DNA from: Stenotrophomonas rhizophila
GTDB lineage: Bacteria; Pseudomonadota; Gammaproteobacteria; Xanthomonadales; Xanthomonadaceae
Assembly (NCBI RefSeq): GCF_003651185.1
Contig: NZ_RCDC01000004.1
Span: forward strand, 2,032,659-2,096,658
Length of the DNA stretch: 64,000 nucleotides
Reading direction: 5' to 3'
Under the pieces are notes generated by a model. That model did no database searches, was not told the origin of the DNA, and worked only from the letters and a program-made list of their open reading frames with translations. Below are positions 16,041-25,684 of the stretch, piece after piece. The position numbers and the translations under genes were made by a program. Positions within the stretch are counted from its first letter, which is position 1; every line of letters begins with the position of its first letter.

Positions 16041-19000
16041 TTACTCCATGGATTCGATGGACTGATACTGAGATTGGAGAGCCAGCGGCGTTGGACCGGG
16101 ATTGCTGACACTGTGTCCACGCCGGTCGTAACTCACCACACGCGTGCGGAAGCTTGTCTGGCGGGCGCTGGCCACGTCGGTGGCGAAGATCTGTCCGCTG
16201 ATCGTCTGAGTGATGAATGACGCTGCCCCCTGCTCGTTGAACACGTCATCGCTCCCGCCCAACGTCAACCGCGACAGCTCGGTCCAAGTGGGGTCGCCAG
16301 CAAAGTTGCGCTCCAGCACCACCACCGCCGAGGTGCTGCCTGGCCCCAGGGTGATCACCGATGACGCCCCGTTGTACTGCTGCTGGTATTGGTACTGAAA
16401 GCGGCCACCCACCTGCACCTCCCGGCCCAGCCTGCCGAGGTAGCCAGTTTCCACCGCTACGCCCTGCGCCACAGTCGTGCTGCTCTTGAAGCCGCGCGAG
16501 ATGCCGCCGGTGTAGAGCGCGCCGGCGATGAAGACGTTGCCGGACGTATCCAGCGCGAACTTGGCGTTCGCCTTGACCACCGTGGCCGGGTCGCTGCCCT
16601 GCCCGTAGTACATGACCAGGTCGCCCAGGTTTCCGAAGGGCTTGCCTTGGGCCAGGATATAGCCGCTGTTGGCCCAGCGCTGGACGGTGCGGCCGCCCTC
16701 CCAGGTCATGCTGCCGGTGCCGTTCGGATCGGTGATGTTGAAGATGTCTGCAACGAAGTCGATCTTGCCGATCAGACCGTTGTTGACCGAGGTCATACCG
16801 ATGGCCCGGTTGTTGACGTCCAGCGCCCACGTGTACTTGGCGTACAGCACCGACTGCCCGTTCTCCAGCTGGGTTGCCCGGGTCTCAAGGATCTGCGTGG
16901 CGCTGGCGGCCAGTTGCACGGCCGTGTCGTCGGTCCAGAGCGTTGGGGTCAGTCCAAGCTCCAGCTTCATGCGCCGGATCGAGTTGTTGGCGTTGGTGTT
17001 CTCCCAGATGGGGCGGCAAACCAAGTACGTCGTCCCCGCAGGCGCGGCGATAGCGATGTAGACCTGTTGCCACTGTCCGACGATCGATGGATCGCTGAGA
17101 GCCGAAACCGCTCCGATGTAGCCATCCGCGCTGTACGCCGCGACTTCGAGCCGAACCGTGCCGGCATTACTGTTGCGGTACACCTCGCCGCTGAACACGT
17201 AGACGCCCTGGCCCGTCTGCACCGTCTGCGGGCTGGCCGTACCGCCCGAGATCGGGGGAGCGTACATGTAGTTGCCGTAGCGCGGCTCATTGACGATGCC
17301 GAGCCCACCCGGCTGTGCCCAATAAGTGAATCCGCGCGCAAAGGATGAGTCCTTCAGCATGTTCGGCGTGCCACCCAGCTTGGCCGTCACTTGGGTGATT
17401 GCACTGCCCTGCGCATCCACCCGGCCGTCAAGCTGCTCGACCTTCGACTGGATGATCGCCACGGTCCCGGCCTCAGCCTTGCCGCCCAGCACAGCGTTGG
17501 TCTGGTCGATCCGCCGACCCAGCGCCAGGGACACATTGGTCTGAGCCTCATCCAGCTGCCGCACATAGGCATTGGTTGCCAAGCCCGGTAGCGCAGCCTC
17601 CAACACGTTGGTTCGCTCCGCAATGGCCTCCACCCGGTTAGCGACCAGGTTGATCTGTTCGGCCACGCTCGCCGCTGTCGCCAACGTGCCATTCCCGGCC
17701 GGCATGCGGACCAACAGTGCATCCAGGCGCGCGGCCTCGGCCTGCAGGTCTGTAGCGTTCTGCGTAGACATCCTGATGGCAGCGGCCAACGCATCGCCTA
17801 CCGAGGTGTACTCGCCGATCGCCTGCCACACCGCTGGATCGCTGGCGGGCTCCACACCGGTGCTCTCAACCAACGCCCGGTACAGCACGCCAGCTCGGCG
17901 CACGAAATCACCGACCGGGTATTCGGCGTCGGTAGTCCATTCGTCCGCACCGACGATGTCTTCCAGAATCCCGTTGAGCGCGGCCACCTGGGCGTCGGTG
18001 TAGGCGCGCGCCGCGGCCACGGCTTCAGTGGCAACGCGCAGATCCTCGGCGATGCGGTCGAGGATCTCCTGGGTGATCTTGTTGTTCGCCGCCAGCGCTT
18101 GCTGGTAGGTCTCATCAATGCGGCCGTCCAACCCGTCGATGACCTCGCCGAGATTGGCGAGCAGTGTCTTCCGGACGACACGGCTCGCCTCGGAGAGCGC
18201 GCCGGAGGTGTTCCGCGACCGACATGCAAAGATCCATTCGCCCGCCGGCGGCAGGACCGCCTCGAAGGCTGCGGCGTGGTAGCCGTCGTCACCCAGCGGG
18301 GTCATCTGATCCCAAGCTGGGGCGGCCACCTGTCCGGCGCTGTAGCGGATCTCGACGCCAGCGAAGTCCGCAGACTGCACGGTGTCGTTCAGAAATCCCC
18401 AGGTGTACCGCCGAACGCCGCCGCTGATCTCGGCAACGTCGAAGATGTCAACGAGCACCGGCGGCACATCTGCACCGCGCGTCGCGTACATCGCGGTAAC
18501 CGCGACACCAGCATTGCCTTCGGGGCTGTACGGTCGAACGGTGATTGGGTAGACACCTGCCTGAGGGATACGCCAGGTCGCGGTGCGCGTGCGGGTGGTG
18601 GCCACCTGCTCAAGCTCGCTATTCCGATCCAAATCGGACAGCACGATAGTCTCGCCCACCGGGCCGGATACATCGAAGCTCGCGGAGAGCTCAGTGAAGA
18701 CCGTGTCGCCCTGCACAACCTGCTGTTCGGTGATGCGCAGATTGCTGGCCACCGGCCGGGTCTGCAGCAGAGAGCCATTGGGCGCCGGGATGTACTGGCC
18801 AGACTCGACGTACCGCCAGAATTCCGGGCCCTCCGGCACAACCGAAACCGATGCGCCCTTGAGGTCTGACTCTGGCTCGATGCCTACCACGCGCACGCGG
18901 TAGCCCGGTGTTTGCTTGAAATCGAAGATCCAGATGGTGTCGTGGGCCGGGTTCTCGGCGGTGTTGCCCGGCAGCGGTGCGTCAGCCGGCCAAGGATCAG

Positions 19001-21074
19001 CCAGCCGGATTTGATTCGTTTCGCCGGCGAACATAGCGACGCGGAAGACGCGGTAGACCAGCTCGCCAGGAACGCGCAGCCCGATGAAGCTGTTGCCCGT
19101 GGCTGGCGCGCGCACCTGATCGTCCAGCGTCAACACCACGGTGGAACCATCCAGGGTGGCGGACACCAGCCTGCCGCCGAAGCCCCACTGCGTCAGGTCG
19201 TGCTGCAGCGCCAGCACCGACATGCGTCGGTAACTCAGGTGCTCGATATCGGTGCTGAAGGAGATGTCCTTGTACTGGTACAGGGACTGCGCCAAGTGAT
19301 ACCGCGCCATCTTGGCCGCGTGTTCCTCGGTGGTGATGCCCTCGCCCGATACCTGGGCCGGGTTCAGCATGGTCTGGACGCCTGGCGCAGTCACCCTGAG
19401 CGTCTTGCTCGACCAGTCCGAGCGATCCACGTAGGTGAACTCGATACCATCGGCCGCATTGGCCAGCGTGTAATCGATCTGGAACTGCCCCTTTTTGATC
19501 GTGGCCATATTGACCACGCCCGACAGCGGCTGCTCATCCGCCGCCCATACGACCGACAGTCGACCGGCCGCCCAGGTCACGTTGCCGAAGCCTGCGAGCG
19601 CGATCGCTTGCACCACGTCGTCGTGGCTACGCGTGTCACGAATCACATTGTCGTAGGTGTATTTGGACGCTGCGCAGTGCAGCATGAACGCCTGCAGAGC
19701 CGCGATGTCGATCTGGGCGTCCAGCAAGCCCAACCCCGCGATCAGGTTCCCGGCTGGATCGCGAATGCCGCGCGCGTACGCAAGGATCTGGGCGCCAGGG
19801 TTACTCGATTCTTCGGTGACCCACTGGCTGCCCTTCCACACCGGGATCGGCGCGGCATAGGCCACACAGCGCAGTTCGTCAGGAGCACCGTTCAGCTGAC
19901 CGGTGGCCTTGATGCGAATGCCGATACGGGGAATACCCGCGTAGCTCGCCGCGTCGGTCTGGATGCTCTTCAGCGCCGACCACGTGAAGTCGCTGGTGGC
20001 CCCCGAGCCGTCCGTGTTACGACCCGCAATGCGTGCGCGCACCTCGTACTGCCCAGCCTCAACGTCCAGGGCGTAAGTGCGCCGCTGCTGCTTCTGGCTC
20101 TGGCTGATCAGCGCGAAGTTGCCGAACACGCGCCAGTCGCTCGCCCCAACTGCTCGGTACTGGACTTGGATCGTCTCCTGGTTGTCTTTCGGCTTGCCCT
20201 TGCTGGTGGTGTCGAACAGCATGTAGTCGAAGTCGAGCTGCAACCGGATGGTGCTGGCCGAGCTGGTGCGCTGAACCCATGCGCTGGGCTTACCTTTCTC
20301 CGCATCGAGCGCGCCGCCGGGAAGCGTGTCGACGTTGCTGTAAAGCGGGATCCTCTCTTCCGGCATGCCGGGAAAGCCGCTGTGCCAGACCTGTACACCT
20401 TCAAAGGTCGAAAGCAGAGCCTCGCCATTGAACATCGCATCCACGCGCGCCACATTGATGCCCGGCGTCAGCACCATCGCCATGAACTGGTCGTTGGCCT
20501 CGTAGAATGAGTACGGCTGGCTAGCGATGTCCGGCGCAATACGGATGCTCCCCAGCACCAGCGGCAGCGGTTCATACGGCCGCGCTTGGTTGCGTGCCGA
20601 GCCAATCGTGTAGACGGTGGCCGCATCGCTTTCGTACTGCTTGGGCTTCTTCGGCCCCAAGACCTTGTTGATCAGCAGCGACCCGACCGCATAGATCGCG
20701 GCTTGCGCCATCCCGGCCGCCATAGCGCTGTAGCCGGCGGCCACCATGGCCGTGCCGACACCTGCAGTGAAGATAGTCAGGGCGACCATGGCGACGATCA
20801 GCAGCGCCGTACGCCCGACGGTTCCACGAACCTCGATGACTGTGCCGCCCTTAGGCCTCACCTTGTCGATGATCTGGTGGGGCACGCGGACGCCGTTGAT
20901 CCGTACCTCCCACGCGTCGCTCCCGTAATCGGGCACCGTCCTGACCAGGAAGTGCCCCAGCGTTTCCCGCGGCAGCAGCTCAGCGGCGATCCGCTGCTGG
21001 CCCTCCAGGGTCACCGGGTGGGGGGTGACGACCAGCGACGGCGGGCACGCAGCGAGCGCGTTCAATTCAGCCAT
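16041..21074 (-). CDS. Host-specificity / tail-tip protein (lambda gpJ-like)
   Basis: 1677 residues. The first 150 contain a hydrophobic stretch (TALLIVAMVALTIFTAGVGT) common to gpJ-like hub proteins. The middle has hub and fibronectin-like domains (about residues 150-980), then long Ala/Gln-rich coiled-coil segments (about 980-1230). A beta-sandwich region that looks like a carbohydrate-binding module follows (about 1240-1385, starting NMLKDSSFARGFTYWAQPGG), then a DUF1983-like segment (GKIDFVADIFNITDPNGTGS) and a C-terminal tip. It should form the central tail fibre and contact the receptor. Long open frames on the opposite strand are shadows. Confidence 0.92.
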   Translation of the reverse strand: MAELNALAACPPSLVVTPHPVTLEGQQRIAAELLPRETLGHFLVRTVPDYGSDAWEVRINGVRVPHQIIDKVRPKGGTVIEVRGTVGRTALLIVAMVALTIFTAGVGTAMVAAGYSAMAAGMAQAAIYAVGSLLINKVLGPKKPKQYESDAATVYTIGSARNQARPYEPLPLVLGSIRIAPDIASQPYSFYEANDQFMAMVLTPGINVARVDAMFNGEALLSTFEGVQVWHSGFPGMPEERIPLYSNVDTLPGGALDAEKGKPSAWVQRTSSASTIRLQLDFDYMLFDTTSKGKPKDNQETIQVQYRAVGASDWRVFGNFALISQSQKQQRRTYALDVEAGQYEVRARIAGRNTDGSGATSDFTWSALKSIQTDAASYAGIPRIGIRIKATGQLNGAPDELRCVAYAAPIPVWKGSQWVTEESSNPGAQILAYARGIRDPAGNLIAGLGLLDAQIDIAALQAFMLHCAASKYTYDNVIRDTRSHDDVVQAIALAGFGNVTWAAGRLSVVWAADEQPLSGVVNMATIKKGQFQIDYTLANAADGIEFTYVDRSDWSSKTLRVTAPGVQTMLNPAQVSGEGITTEEHAAKMARYHLAQSLYQYKDISFSTDIEHLSYRRMSVLALQHDLTQWGFGGRLVSATLDGSTVVLTLDDQVRAPATGNSFIGLRVPGELVYRVFRVAMFAGETNQIRLADPWPADAPLPGNTAENPAHDTIWIFDFKQTPGYRVRVVGIEPESDLKGASVSVVPEGPEFWRYVESGQYIPAPNGSLLQTRPVASNLRITEQQVVQGDTVFTELSASFDVSGPVGETIVLSDLDRNSELEQVATTRTRTATWRIPQAGVYPITVRPYSPEGNAGVAVTAMYATRGADVPPVLVDIFDVAEISGGVRRYTWGFLNDTVQSADFAGVEIRYSAGQVAAPAWDQMTPLGDDGYHAAAFEAVLPPAGEWIFACRSRNTSGALSEASRVVRKTLLANLGEVIDGLDGRIDETYQQALAANNKITQEILDRIAEDLRVATEAVAAARAYTDAQVAALNGILEDIVGADEWTTDAEYPVGDFVRRAGVLYRALVESTGVEPASDPAVWQAIGEYTSVGDALAAAIRMSTQNATDLQAEAARLDALLVRMPAGNGTLATAASVAEQINLVANRVEAIAERTNVLEAALPGLATNAYVRQLDEAQTNVSLALGRRIDQTNAVLGGKAEAGTVAIIQSKVEQLDGRVDAQGSAITQVTAKLGGTPNMLKDSSFARGFTYWAQPGGLGIVNEPRYGNYMYAPPISGGTASPQTVQTGQGVYVFSGEVYRNSNAGTVRLEVAAYSADGYIGAVSALSDPSIVGQWQQVYIAIAAPAGTTYLVCRPIWENTNANNSIRRMKLELGLTPTLWTDDTAVQLAASATQILETRATQLENGQSVLYAKYTWALDVNNRAIGMTSVNNGLIGKIDFVADIFNITDPNGTGSMTWEGGRTVQRWANSGYILAQGKPFGNLGDLVMYYGQGSDPATVVKANAKFALDTSGNVFIAGALYTGGISRGFKSSTTVAQGVAVETGYLGRLGREVQVGGRFQYQYQQQYNGASSVITLGPGSTSAVVVLERNFAGDPTWTELSRLTLGGSDDVFNEQGAASFITQTISGQIFATDVASARQTSFRTRVVSYDRRGHSVSNPGPTPLALQSQYQSIESME

Positions 21075-21460
21075 TCGTAAAACCCCTCGATTCTCAGCCC
21101 GAAGTCGGGCAGATCACGGACGCGGTGCAGGACCGCGCAGCCGTTCTTCTCATTGGCGTGGAGCACCCACGCCTCATGGGCAAGGAAAAAGAAAACCCCG
21201 GCATGGCCGGGGCGTTTCTGAAGTACTTCGATCATCAGCACCAAATCGCCGTCCCTCGGCGGCCCCTCTCTGGGCTTGGCGAACGGCTTGGACAGCTCGC
21301 CAAGCTCGGCGGCTCCCTGCGCACCCCGTGGGCGCCGGCCAGGCACCACCACCTCACGGCCGAAGAGCTCCCGCTGGACGAGCATCACCAAGTCGGCGCA
21401 GTCGAAGTCGTCGGCGTTATACGGCAGGCCGACGAAGTGCTCCACCTCGACCAGCTTCAC
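21062..21460 (-). CDS. NlpC/P60-type tail protein (lambda gpK-like)
   Basis: 132 residues from GTG 21460, which overlaps the stop of the DUF1833 gene as GTGA; longer upstream frames are shadows. Catalytic Cys lies in NADDFDCADLVMLVQ and His in RPGHAGVFFFLAHEAWVLHA. It resembles gpK/NlpC peptidoglycan hydrolases of siphophage tail tips, which assist tip assembly or DNA entry. The coding sequence for PGHAGVFFFL contains an intrinsic-terminator-like hairpin. Its 3' end overlaps the gpJ-like gene by 13 nt. Confidence 0.8.
   Translation of the reverse strand: MKLVEVEHFVGLPYNADDFDCADLVMLVQRELFGREVVVPGRRPRGAQGAAELGELSKPFAKPREGPPRDGDLVLMIEVLQKRPGHAGVFFFLAHEAWVLHANEKNGCAVLHRVRDLPDFGLRIEGFYEWLN
21186..21212 (-). 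terminator. Intrinsic-terminator-like hairpin inside the NlpC/P60 gene
   Basis: On the minus (transcribed) strand CCCCGGC-CAT-GCCGGGG forms a 7-bp GC stem followed directly by TTTTCTTTTT. It lies in coding sequence, upstream of the gpJ-like gene. If active it would stop late transcription unless antiterminated. The structure is seen; activity is not known. Confidence 0.45.
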
Positions 21461-21921
21461 GTGAAGATTCCCGGGAGCGTGAACTGGTTCGCCCTGAGCT
21501 TCACCGCCTGCTGGCGCATGATGTAGTCGACACCGCACTGCGCCGATGCCGTCGCTCCAGTGATGGTCACGCTGCTCACCGGCAGGAAGTAGTCGCGCTC
21601 GATCGTGTTGGGATCTGTACGATCGGAGACCATCAGCCTAGCCATCAGCACCTCGTTGGGACCGATGGACTCGAGGTCTTCGGAGATGCCGCGGCCGACG
21701 TTGTCCACCACCAGCTGCGCGCGAGGGGTCTGGCCCTTTGTGTCGTTCGGTAGCTTGAAGTCGAATGGGGCTCCGAGGTAGACCACACCCTGGCTGGTCC
21801 AATCCTGAGTGTCGTTGACAATGCGCAGGGGGTTGGGGAGAGAAGGCGCGGAGATCTCGAGAAACAACAGGATTCCGGCCGTGTCGGTCACACGCTGCCG
21901 GCGCTCTGTAAAGGTAGTCAT
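21457..21921 (-). CDS. DUF1833-family tail protein
   Basis: 154 residues (MTTFTERRQRVTDTAGILLF) with LEISAPSLPNPLRIVNDTQD and FDFKLPNDTKGQTPRAQLVV, which match the DUF1833 family found in siphophage tail modules between tape measure and NlpC genes. Position agrees with a minor tail component of the tip. It overlaps both neighbours by 4 nt, so translation is probably coupled. Confidence 0.8.
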   Translation of the reverse strand: MTTFTERRQRVTDTAGILLFLEISAPSLPNPLRIVNDTQDWTSQGVVYLGAPFDFKLPNDTKGQTPRAQLVVDNVGRGISEDLESIGPNEVLMARLMVSDRTDPNTIERDYFLPVSSVTITGATASAQCGVDYIMRQQAVKLRANQFTLPGIFT

Positions 21922-22274
21922 CGCAAGTACTCCACCACCGCGTCCATCCGGTAGTCACCGGGTAGCTTTTCATCAGGCACCAGATCGCCCAGCGCACCGT
22001 TCTCGAACCTGGCCGTGATCTGCTTGCCCGTGAACGGGTGGATCATCGTGAACCAGCCAATGCGCTTGATATCAGCCATGTACCAGGTGTCGAAGGCTTC
22101 CACATCCTCGACGCTGCTGAAATAGAGCACCATCGCTTGCTTTATCAGCACCTGCGTGTTCAACAGGCGCTGCTTTGGCACGCCGCGCTCCATTTCGGTC
22201 CTCAGTACAGACGGGTCAAAGGAGCGCTTTTGCCCTTCGAACATCACGCGGGCTACGCTCGGAAGGGAAGCCAT
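21918..22274 (-). CDS. Minor tail protein downstream of tape measure
   Basis: 118 residues (MASLPSVARVMFEGQKRSFD). Contains MERGVPKQRLLNTQVLIKQA and DTWYMADIKRIGWFTMIHPF, typical of the phage tail-tip module. It corresponds in place to lambda gpM-like distal tail proteins. It overlaps the tape-measure stop by one base and the DUF1833 start by 4 nt. Confidence 0.7.
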   Translation of the reverse strand: MASLPSVARVMFEGQKRSFDPSVLRTEMERGVPKQRLLNTQVLIKQAMVLYFSSVEDVEAFDTWYMADIKRIGWFTMIHPFTGKQITARFENGALGDLVPDEKLPGDYRMDAVVEYLR

Positions 22275-25042
22275 CAGACACTGTCCTTCAGGCCAAACCG
22301 GCCTTTCATACCTGCATAAGTTGCGCCCGTTCCACCGGCGACGCGGCCACCGATGAAGCTGTCGACCTGGCCAAGCAGAACGTCAATATCGAAGCCACCC
22401 TGTTCGTTGTGGCTGGCCGATGCAGTGGTGCCTTCTGGCGCGTTCAACACACGAACGTTGATGGATCCGCCGTACGAACCGGAGGGTGCACCTCCGCCGA
22501 CAGGGCCGCCGTCTGCGTAGCCGCGCAGGCCCTGCCGCATGGCCTCAACGATGCCAACGCCGCCGGCGCGGGCAACGTCGGCCTGGGACCAGACCACTTC
22601 GCCCTTGTGCACGACGCCCGCAGGCTCGTTCACGCCACCATTTCCGGTGTATCCGCCGGAGGAATACCCACTGCCCAGGCGCATCTTCTGGAACAGCTCG
22701 TTGTTGATGCTGCTCGTACCGGAAGTGACGGCCTGATTTCCAGCGGCAGAGACACCACCGCCCCACATGCTGGCGAAGGCATTGGCGATGCCCATAGTGG
22801 CTTGCCGGGCGGCAATTCGAGCCAGGTCGGCCAGTACCGATCTGGTGAGGTCGGAGAAACTCAGCTTGCCAGTGGTCGTGAACTTTACCCAGGCGTCTTC
22901 GAATCCACCGATGACGCCGCCCACCGCGCTGCCCATCTGCTGGGCGTAGTTCCTCGCCTCCTGCTGATAGTTGGCCCACGCAGCGGCTGCCCCGGACAAC
23001 CAGTTGCCTTCCGCCTGGCGCAGGTCCTCATAACCGTCCTTGATCAGCTGCAGCCGGTCGAGCGTCTTCGCGTGAAGAAGCGCCTTCTCCTCCTCAAAGG
23101 TCACTTGGTCGATCTGGTCAGCGTTCCGCTGAAGGCTCAGTTCCCTGAGCTTGTCCGCTTCATCTGCGATGGCGTCGTTGATGCGCTGCTGAATCTCATA
23201 CTCTCGATCACCCATCCCGACGCGTTGTGCCTGGGTTGCAAGCTGTCGTGCAAGAGCAGAGTTGCTTGCATCGAGTGCACTGGCGTAGGCCTTAACCGCA
23301 TTCTCACGAGCCTTCGCGGTCTTTTCCTCCTCGGTCTTGAGAACCTCCAGAGCTGCGGCGCCCTCGATGCGCACCTTTGCAAGCCGCGCCTCCAATTCAC
23401 CTATCTGACGGTTCACACCGATAGCGTCCTTGCCCCCTACCGTCTGCTTCTGCAGGTAGTCGATCTGTTGCTGCAATGACTTTGCCTGCGCGTCGGTGCT
23501 CTCCTGTGCGAGATCGCGCATCCGGCTGTAGTACTCGGAAGCAGAAATCTCTCGAGCCGAGAATTGTGCACGCAGCAACTGCGTGCCAGCAGTAATCTGG
23601 GCCTGCTCGGCGATCAAGTCATCTTTGTAACCTTGCAAGCCTGCAGCGCGCGTGGCCGAACCGTTTCCTGCCTTCGGCTTCTCCTTGTACTTCTTCTCAA
23701 TTGCCGCAACTGCGGCCGCTCGGCGTTCCTCGATTGCCCGTACCTCATCCAGAAGGCCGGATGCCTGTGCCGTGCGACGGGCAACCTCAGCCTCGCCATT
23801 GATGCGTTGGACCTCTTCGCGCTTCTTGTCCTCTTTGGTGGCCTGAGCGCCGATGATGGTATCCATTTCGGCGACGAAGTCCGTCGATGCTGCTTGCGCA
23901 GCCTTAACCTCCGCGTCTTTCCGCTCCTTGATCAAGTCGGTGGCCAGTGCTTTGATTTTGGCAGACCGATCCTTCACATCCTTCTCGAGAGCCGAGATGA
24001 CCATGGGATTTCGAGCCCTGGGGTCATCCGATGCCACCAGTGCATTCAGCCGGGCGACGTCACGACGGTTGTCTGCAAGCATCTTCTGCATTTGGTCGGC
24101 CTGCGGACCAAAGCCGGCATTCACCTGCATCGCGTTCCAGGCCTTTGTGGCTTCCGTCCACAAGTCCTTGAAGCCACGGATCACGGGGTTCTGGCTGGCG
24201 CGAACCTTTGCCAGCGCCATGACGGTTTCGTCTGCAGCTGCGCGGGTGATTACCGTCACCGCGTCTTGGTTACGCCCCTGCTCCTGCAGCGCCTTGACCT
24301 GCTCATAGAGCGCCACGGTCATGAAGTTGACCTGCTCGTTGAGCTTCTGGGCATTCTTGACCGGGTCTTCAGCCAACTTCGCATACAGCGCGATGGTGTC
24401 CTCCAGCGCCTGCCCGCTGATCTCCTTCATGGCCACCGCGGCGTTCGCAACGGCCTGAAGGTTCTGCGCGGCGATCTTCCCGTTCGATCCGACGGCCTGC
24501 GCCGCCTCCGCGCCGGCCCCCGTGGACACCTTGAGCGCATCGCTGGTCTTCTGCGCCATGTTCACCAGCGTCAGCGTCGTTGCAGCGGCCTCGTTGCGCG
24601 ACAGCACCAGCGCTTTGGTGTACGCCTCAGTCTGCTTCTCTGCGCTGTACCAAGCCACTACCACCAGGCCAACCGCAGCGGCGGCCACGGTGTAGGGAGT
24701 GACCATTCCCATCAGCGCCGACGACACGCCCTTCAGGGCCGGCCCGACACCGCCGAAGCTGTCCTTGATCTGGCCACCCTGCTGCACCAGCACCGTGAAG
24801 AACGGCATTCCGCCCTGCAAACTGGTGAAGATGTCGGTGAACTGCGCCGGCAGCTGCCTCATCGCCTGCGCGGTTTGGCCGGCGGAGATGCCCAGGTCGG
24901 TGATGTTGTTCTTTACCGGCAGCGGCCGGGCCGCTTCGGTACGCACCTCGCGCAGCTGCCGGGTAAGCACGCCCAGCCCCTGCCTGATGTCAGCCAGGTC
25001 CGCACTGATGCGGACGCGCAGATTCGCTGAAGGGTCAGCCAT
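22274..25042 (-). CDS. Tail tape-measure protein
   Basis: 922 residues (MADPSANLRVRISADLADIR). The N-terminal part fits the lambda-type tape-measure domain (AQAMRQLPAQFTDIFTSLQG, GGMPFFTVLVQQGGQIKDSF), a hydrophobic helix follows (about 110-130), then a long Ala/Lys/Glu/Gln-rich helical rod (about 300-700), and a C-terminal lambda-H-like segment (SFSDLTRSVLADLARIAARQ). It sets tail length: about 0.15 nm per residue would predict a tail near 140 nm. It directly follows the frameshifted G/GT chaperone gene, overlapping its extension. Confidence 0.93.
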   Translation of the reverse strand: MADPSANLRVRISADLADIRQGLGVLTRQLREVRTEAARPLPVKNNITDLGISAGQTAQAMRQLPAQFTDIFTSLQGGMPFFTVLVQQGGQIKDSFGGVGPALKGVSSALMGMVTPYTVAAAAVGLVVVAWYSAEKQTEAYTKALVLSRNEAAATTLTLVNMAQKTSDALKVSTGAGAEAAQAVGSNGKIAAQNLQAVANAAVAMKEISGQALEDTIALYAKLAEDPVKNAQKLNEQVNFMTVALYEQVKALQEQGRNQDAVTVITRAAADETVMALAKVRASQNPVIRGFKDLWTEATKAWNAMQVNAGFGPQADQMQKMLADNRRDVARLNALVASDDPRARNPMVISALEKDVKDRSAKIKALATDLIKERKDAEVKAAQAASTDFVAEMDTIIGAQATKEDKKREEVQRINGEAEVARRTAQASGLLDEVRAIEERRAAAVAAIEKKYKEKPKAGNGSATRAAGLQGYKDDLIAEQAQITAGTQLLRAQFSAREISASEYYSRMRDLAQESTDAQAKSLQQQIDYLQKQTVGGKDAIGVNRQIGELEARLAKVRIEGAAALEVLKTEEEKTAKARENAVKAYASALDASNSALARQLATQAQRVGMGDREYEIQQRINDAIADEADKLRELSLQRNADQIDQVTFEEEKALLHAKTLDRLQLIKDGYEDLRQAEGNWLSGAAAAWANYQQEARNYAQQMGSAVGGVIGGFEDAWVKFTTTGKLSFSDLTRSVLADLARIAARQATMGIANAFASMWGGGVSAAGNQAVTSGTSSINNELFQKMRLGSGYSSGGYTGNGGVNEPAGVVHKGEVVWSQADVARAGGVGIVEAMRQGLRGYADGGPVGGGAPSGSYGGSINVRVLNAPEGTTASASHNEQGGFDIDVLLGQVDSFIGGRVAGGTGATYAGMKGRFGLKDSV

Positions 25043-25681
25043 GAGTGGTGGTTCCTTGTTGCTGCTGCGCCGGGGCCTGGCCGCTCAATGCGGTCAGGTA
25101 TTTCTGCCAGTCCGCCGGCTCCGCACCCATCGCCATGCGTGTGGCCACGGCGAATTGGGCGACTCGATCAAGGTCATCCTGAGCGGCGGCCTCCATGAAG
25201 CCGCGCAGCTGCGCCAGGGTGTATGTGACTACTTCCGGTAAACGGTGGCCGCGGGCGATCAGGAACTGGACGACGTCGCCGAGTCCGTACTCTCTTCCGC
25301 CAGCGGTTCGGCCTGCATCAGAAGACGACGCAGGCGATGGGCGAAAAAATCGCGATTGAGCCCGACGACTGCCTCGAGCAAGTCGGCGACTTCGTCAAGG
25401 GTGCCTCCGGCGATCCATTCCCCGTCACGGCCAACAGCAACGGCCAGTGCACCAGCAAGGTCTGCGCTGTCCTGCTCGAGCAGGTCCAGCAAAATGGCAC
25501 CGGTGGCGGCGGCCGGTGCTGTATCGACCGCGCCGACCATCATCGCCACCCGGGCGATGATGGTGCGGCTGGCCGTGATGAAGGGCCCGATCTGCTGCAG
25601 GCGCAGGGGCGTCACCTGCACCTGCTCGCCGCGAAAGCGCACGGTGCGGGTCGGCGGGATAATCACGTCCAGTTCCGACAC
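25035..25681 (-). CDS. Tail assembly chaperone GT (frameshift product)
   Basis: A -1 shift at T-TTT-TTC (25349-25343) in the upstream gene opens a frame with no stop down to 25035. The fusion would be about 215 residues, with the extension including GLGDVVQFLIARGHRLPEVV and FMEAAAQDDLDRVAQFAVAT. Lambda makes gpG and gpGT in the same way, and both chaperone the tape measure during tail assembly. The extension stop overlaps the tape-measure start (ATGGCTGA). The frame and slippery site are seen directly; frameshifting itself is inferred. Confidence 0.75.
25259..25681 (-). CDS. Tail assembly chaperone G (unshifted product)
   Basis: 140 residues (MSELDVIIPPTRTVRFRGEQ) ending at the Ser-rich tail TDSATSSSS. 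It follows the tail-tube gene by 3 nt and precedes the tape measure, the place of lambda G. Residues about 20-110 are helical with LRLQQIGPFITASRTIIARV. The Asp-Phe-Phe at about 111-113 is the frameshift site. It should bind the tape measure transiently in the cytoplasm of the induced cell. Confidence 0.8.
   Translation of the reverse strand: MSELDVIIPPTRTVRFRGEQVQVTPLRLQQIGPFITASRTIIARVAMMVGAVDTAPAAATGAILLDLLEQDSADLAGALAVAVGRDGEWIAGGTLDEVADLLEAVVGLNRDFFAHRLRRLLMQAEPLAEESTDSATSSSS
25343..25349 (-). promoter_or_regulatory. Programmed -1 frameshift slippery heptamer
   Basis: Reading the gene frame GAT TTT TTC gives the X-XXY-YYZ heptamer T TTT TTC. It lies 30 codons before the stop of G, and the -1 frame downstream is open to the tape-measure start. 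Confidence 0.7.
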
Positions 25682-25684
25682 GGC

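Noticed and set aside
18912..20510. 532-codon + strand open frame opposite the gpJ-like gene
   Set aside because: Shadow frame, Arg/Val/Asp-rich, no ribosome binding site of note and lies wholly in a real gene.
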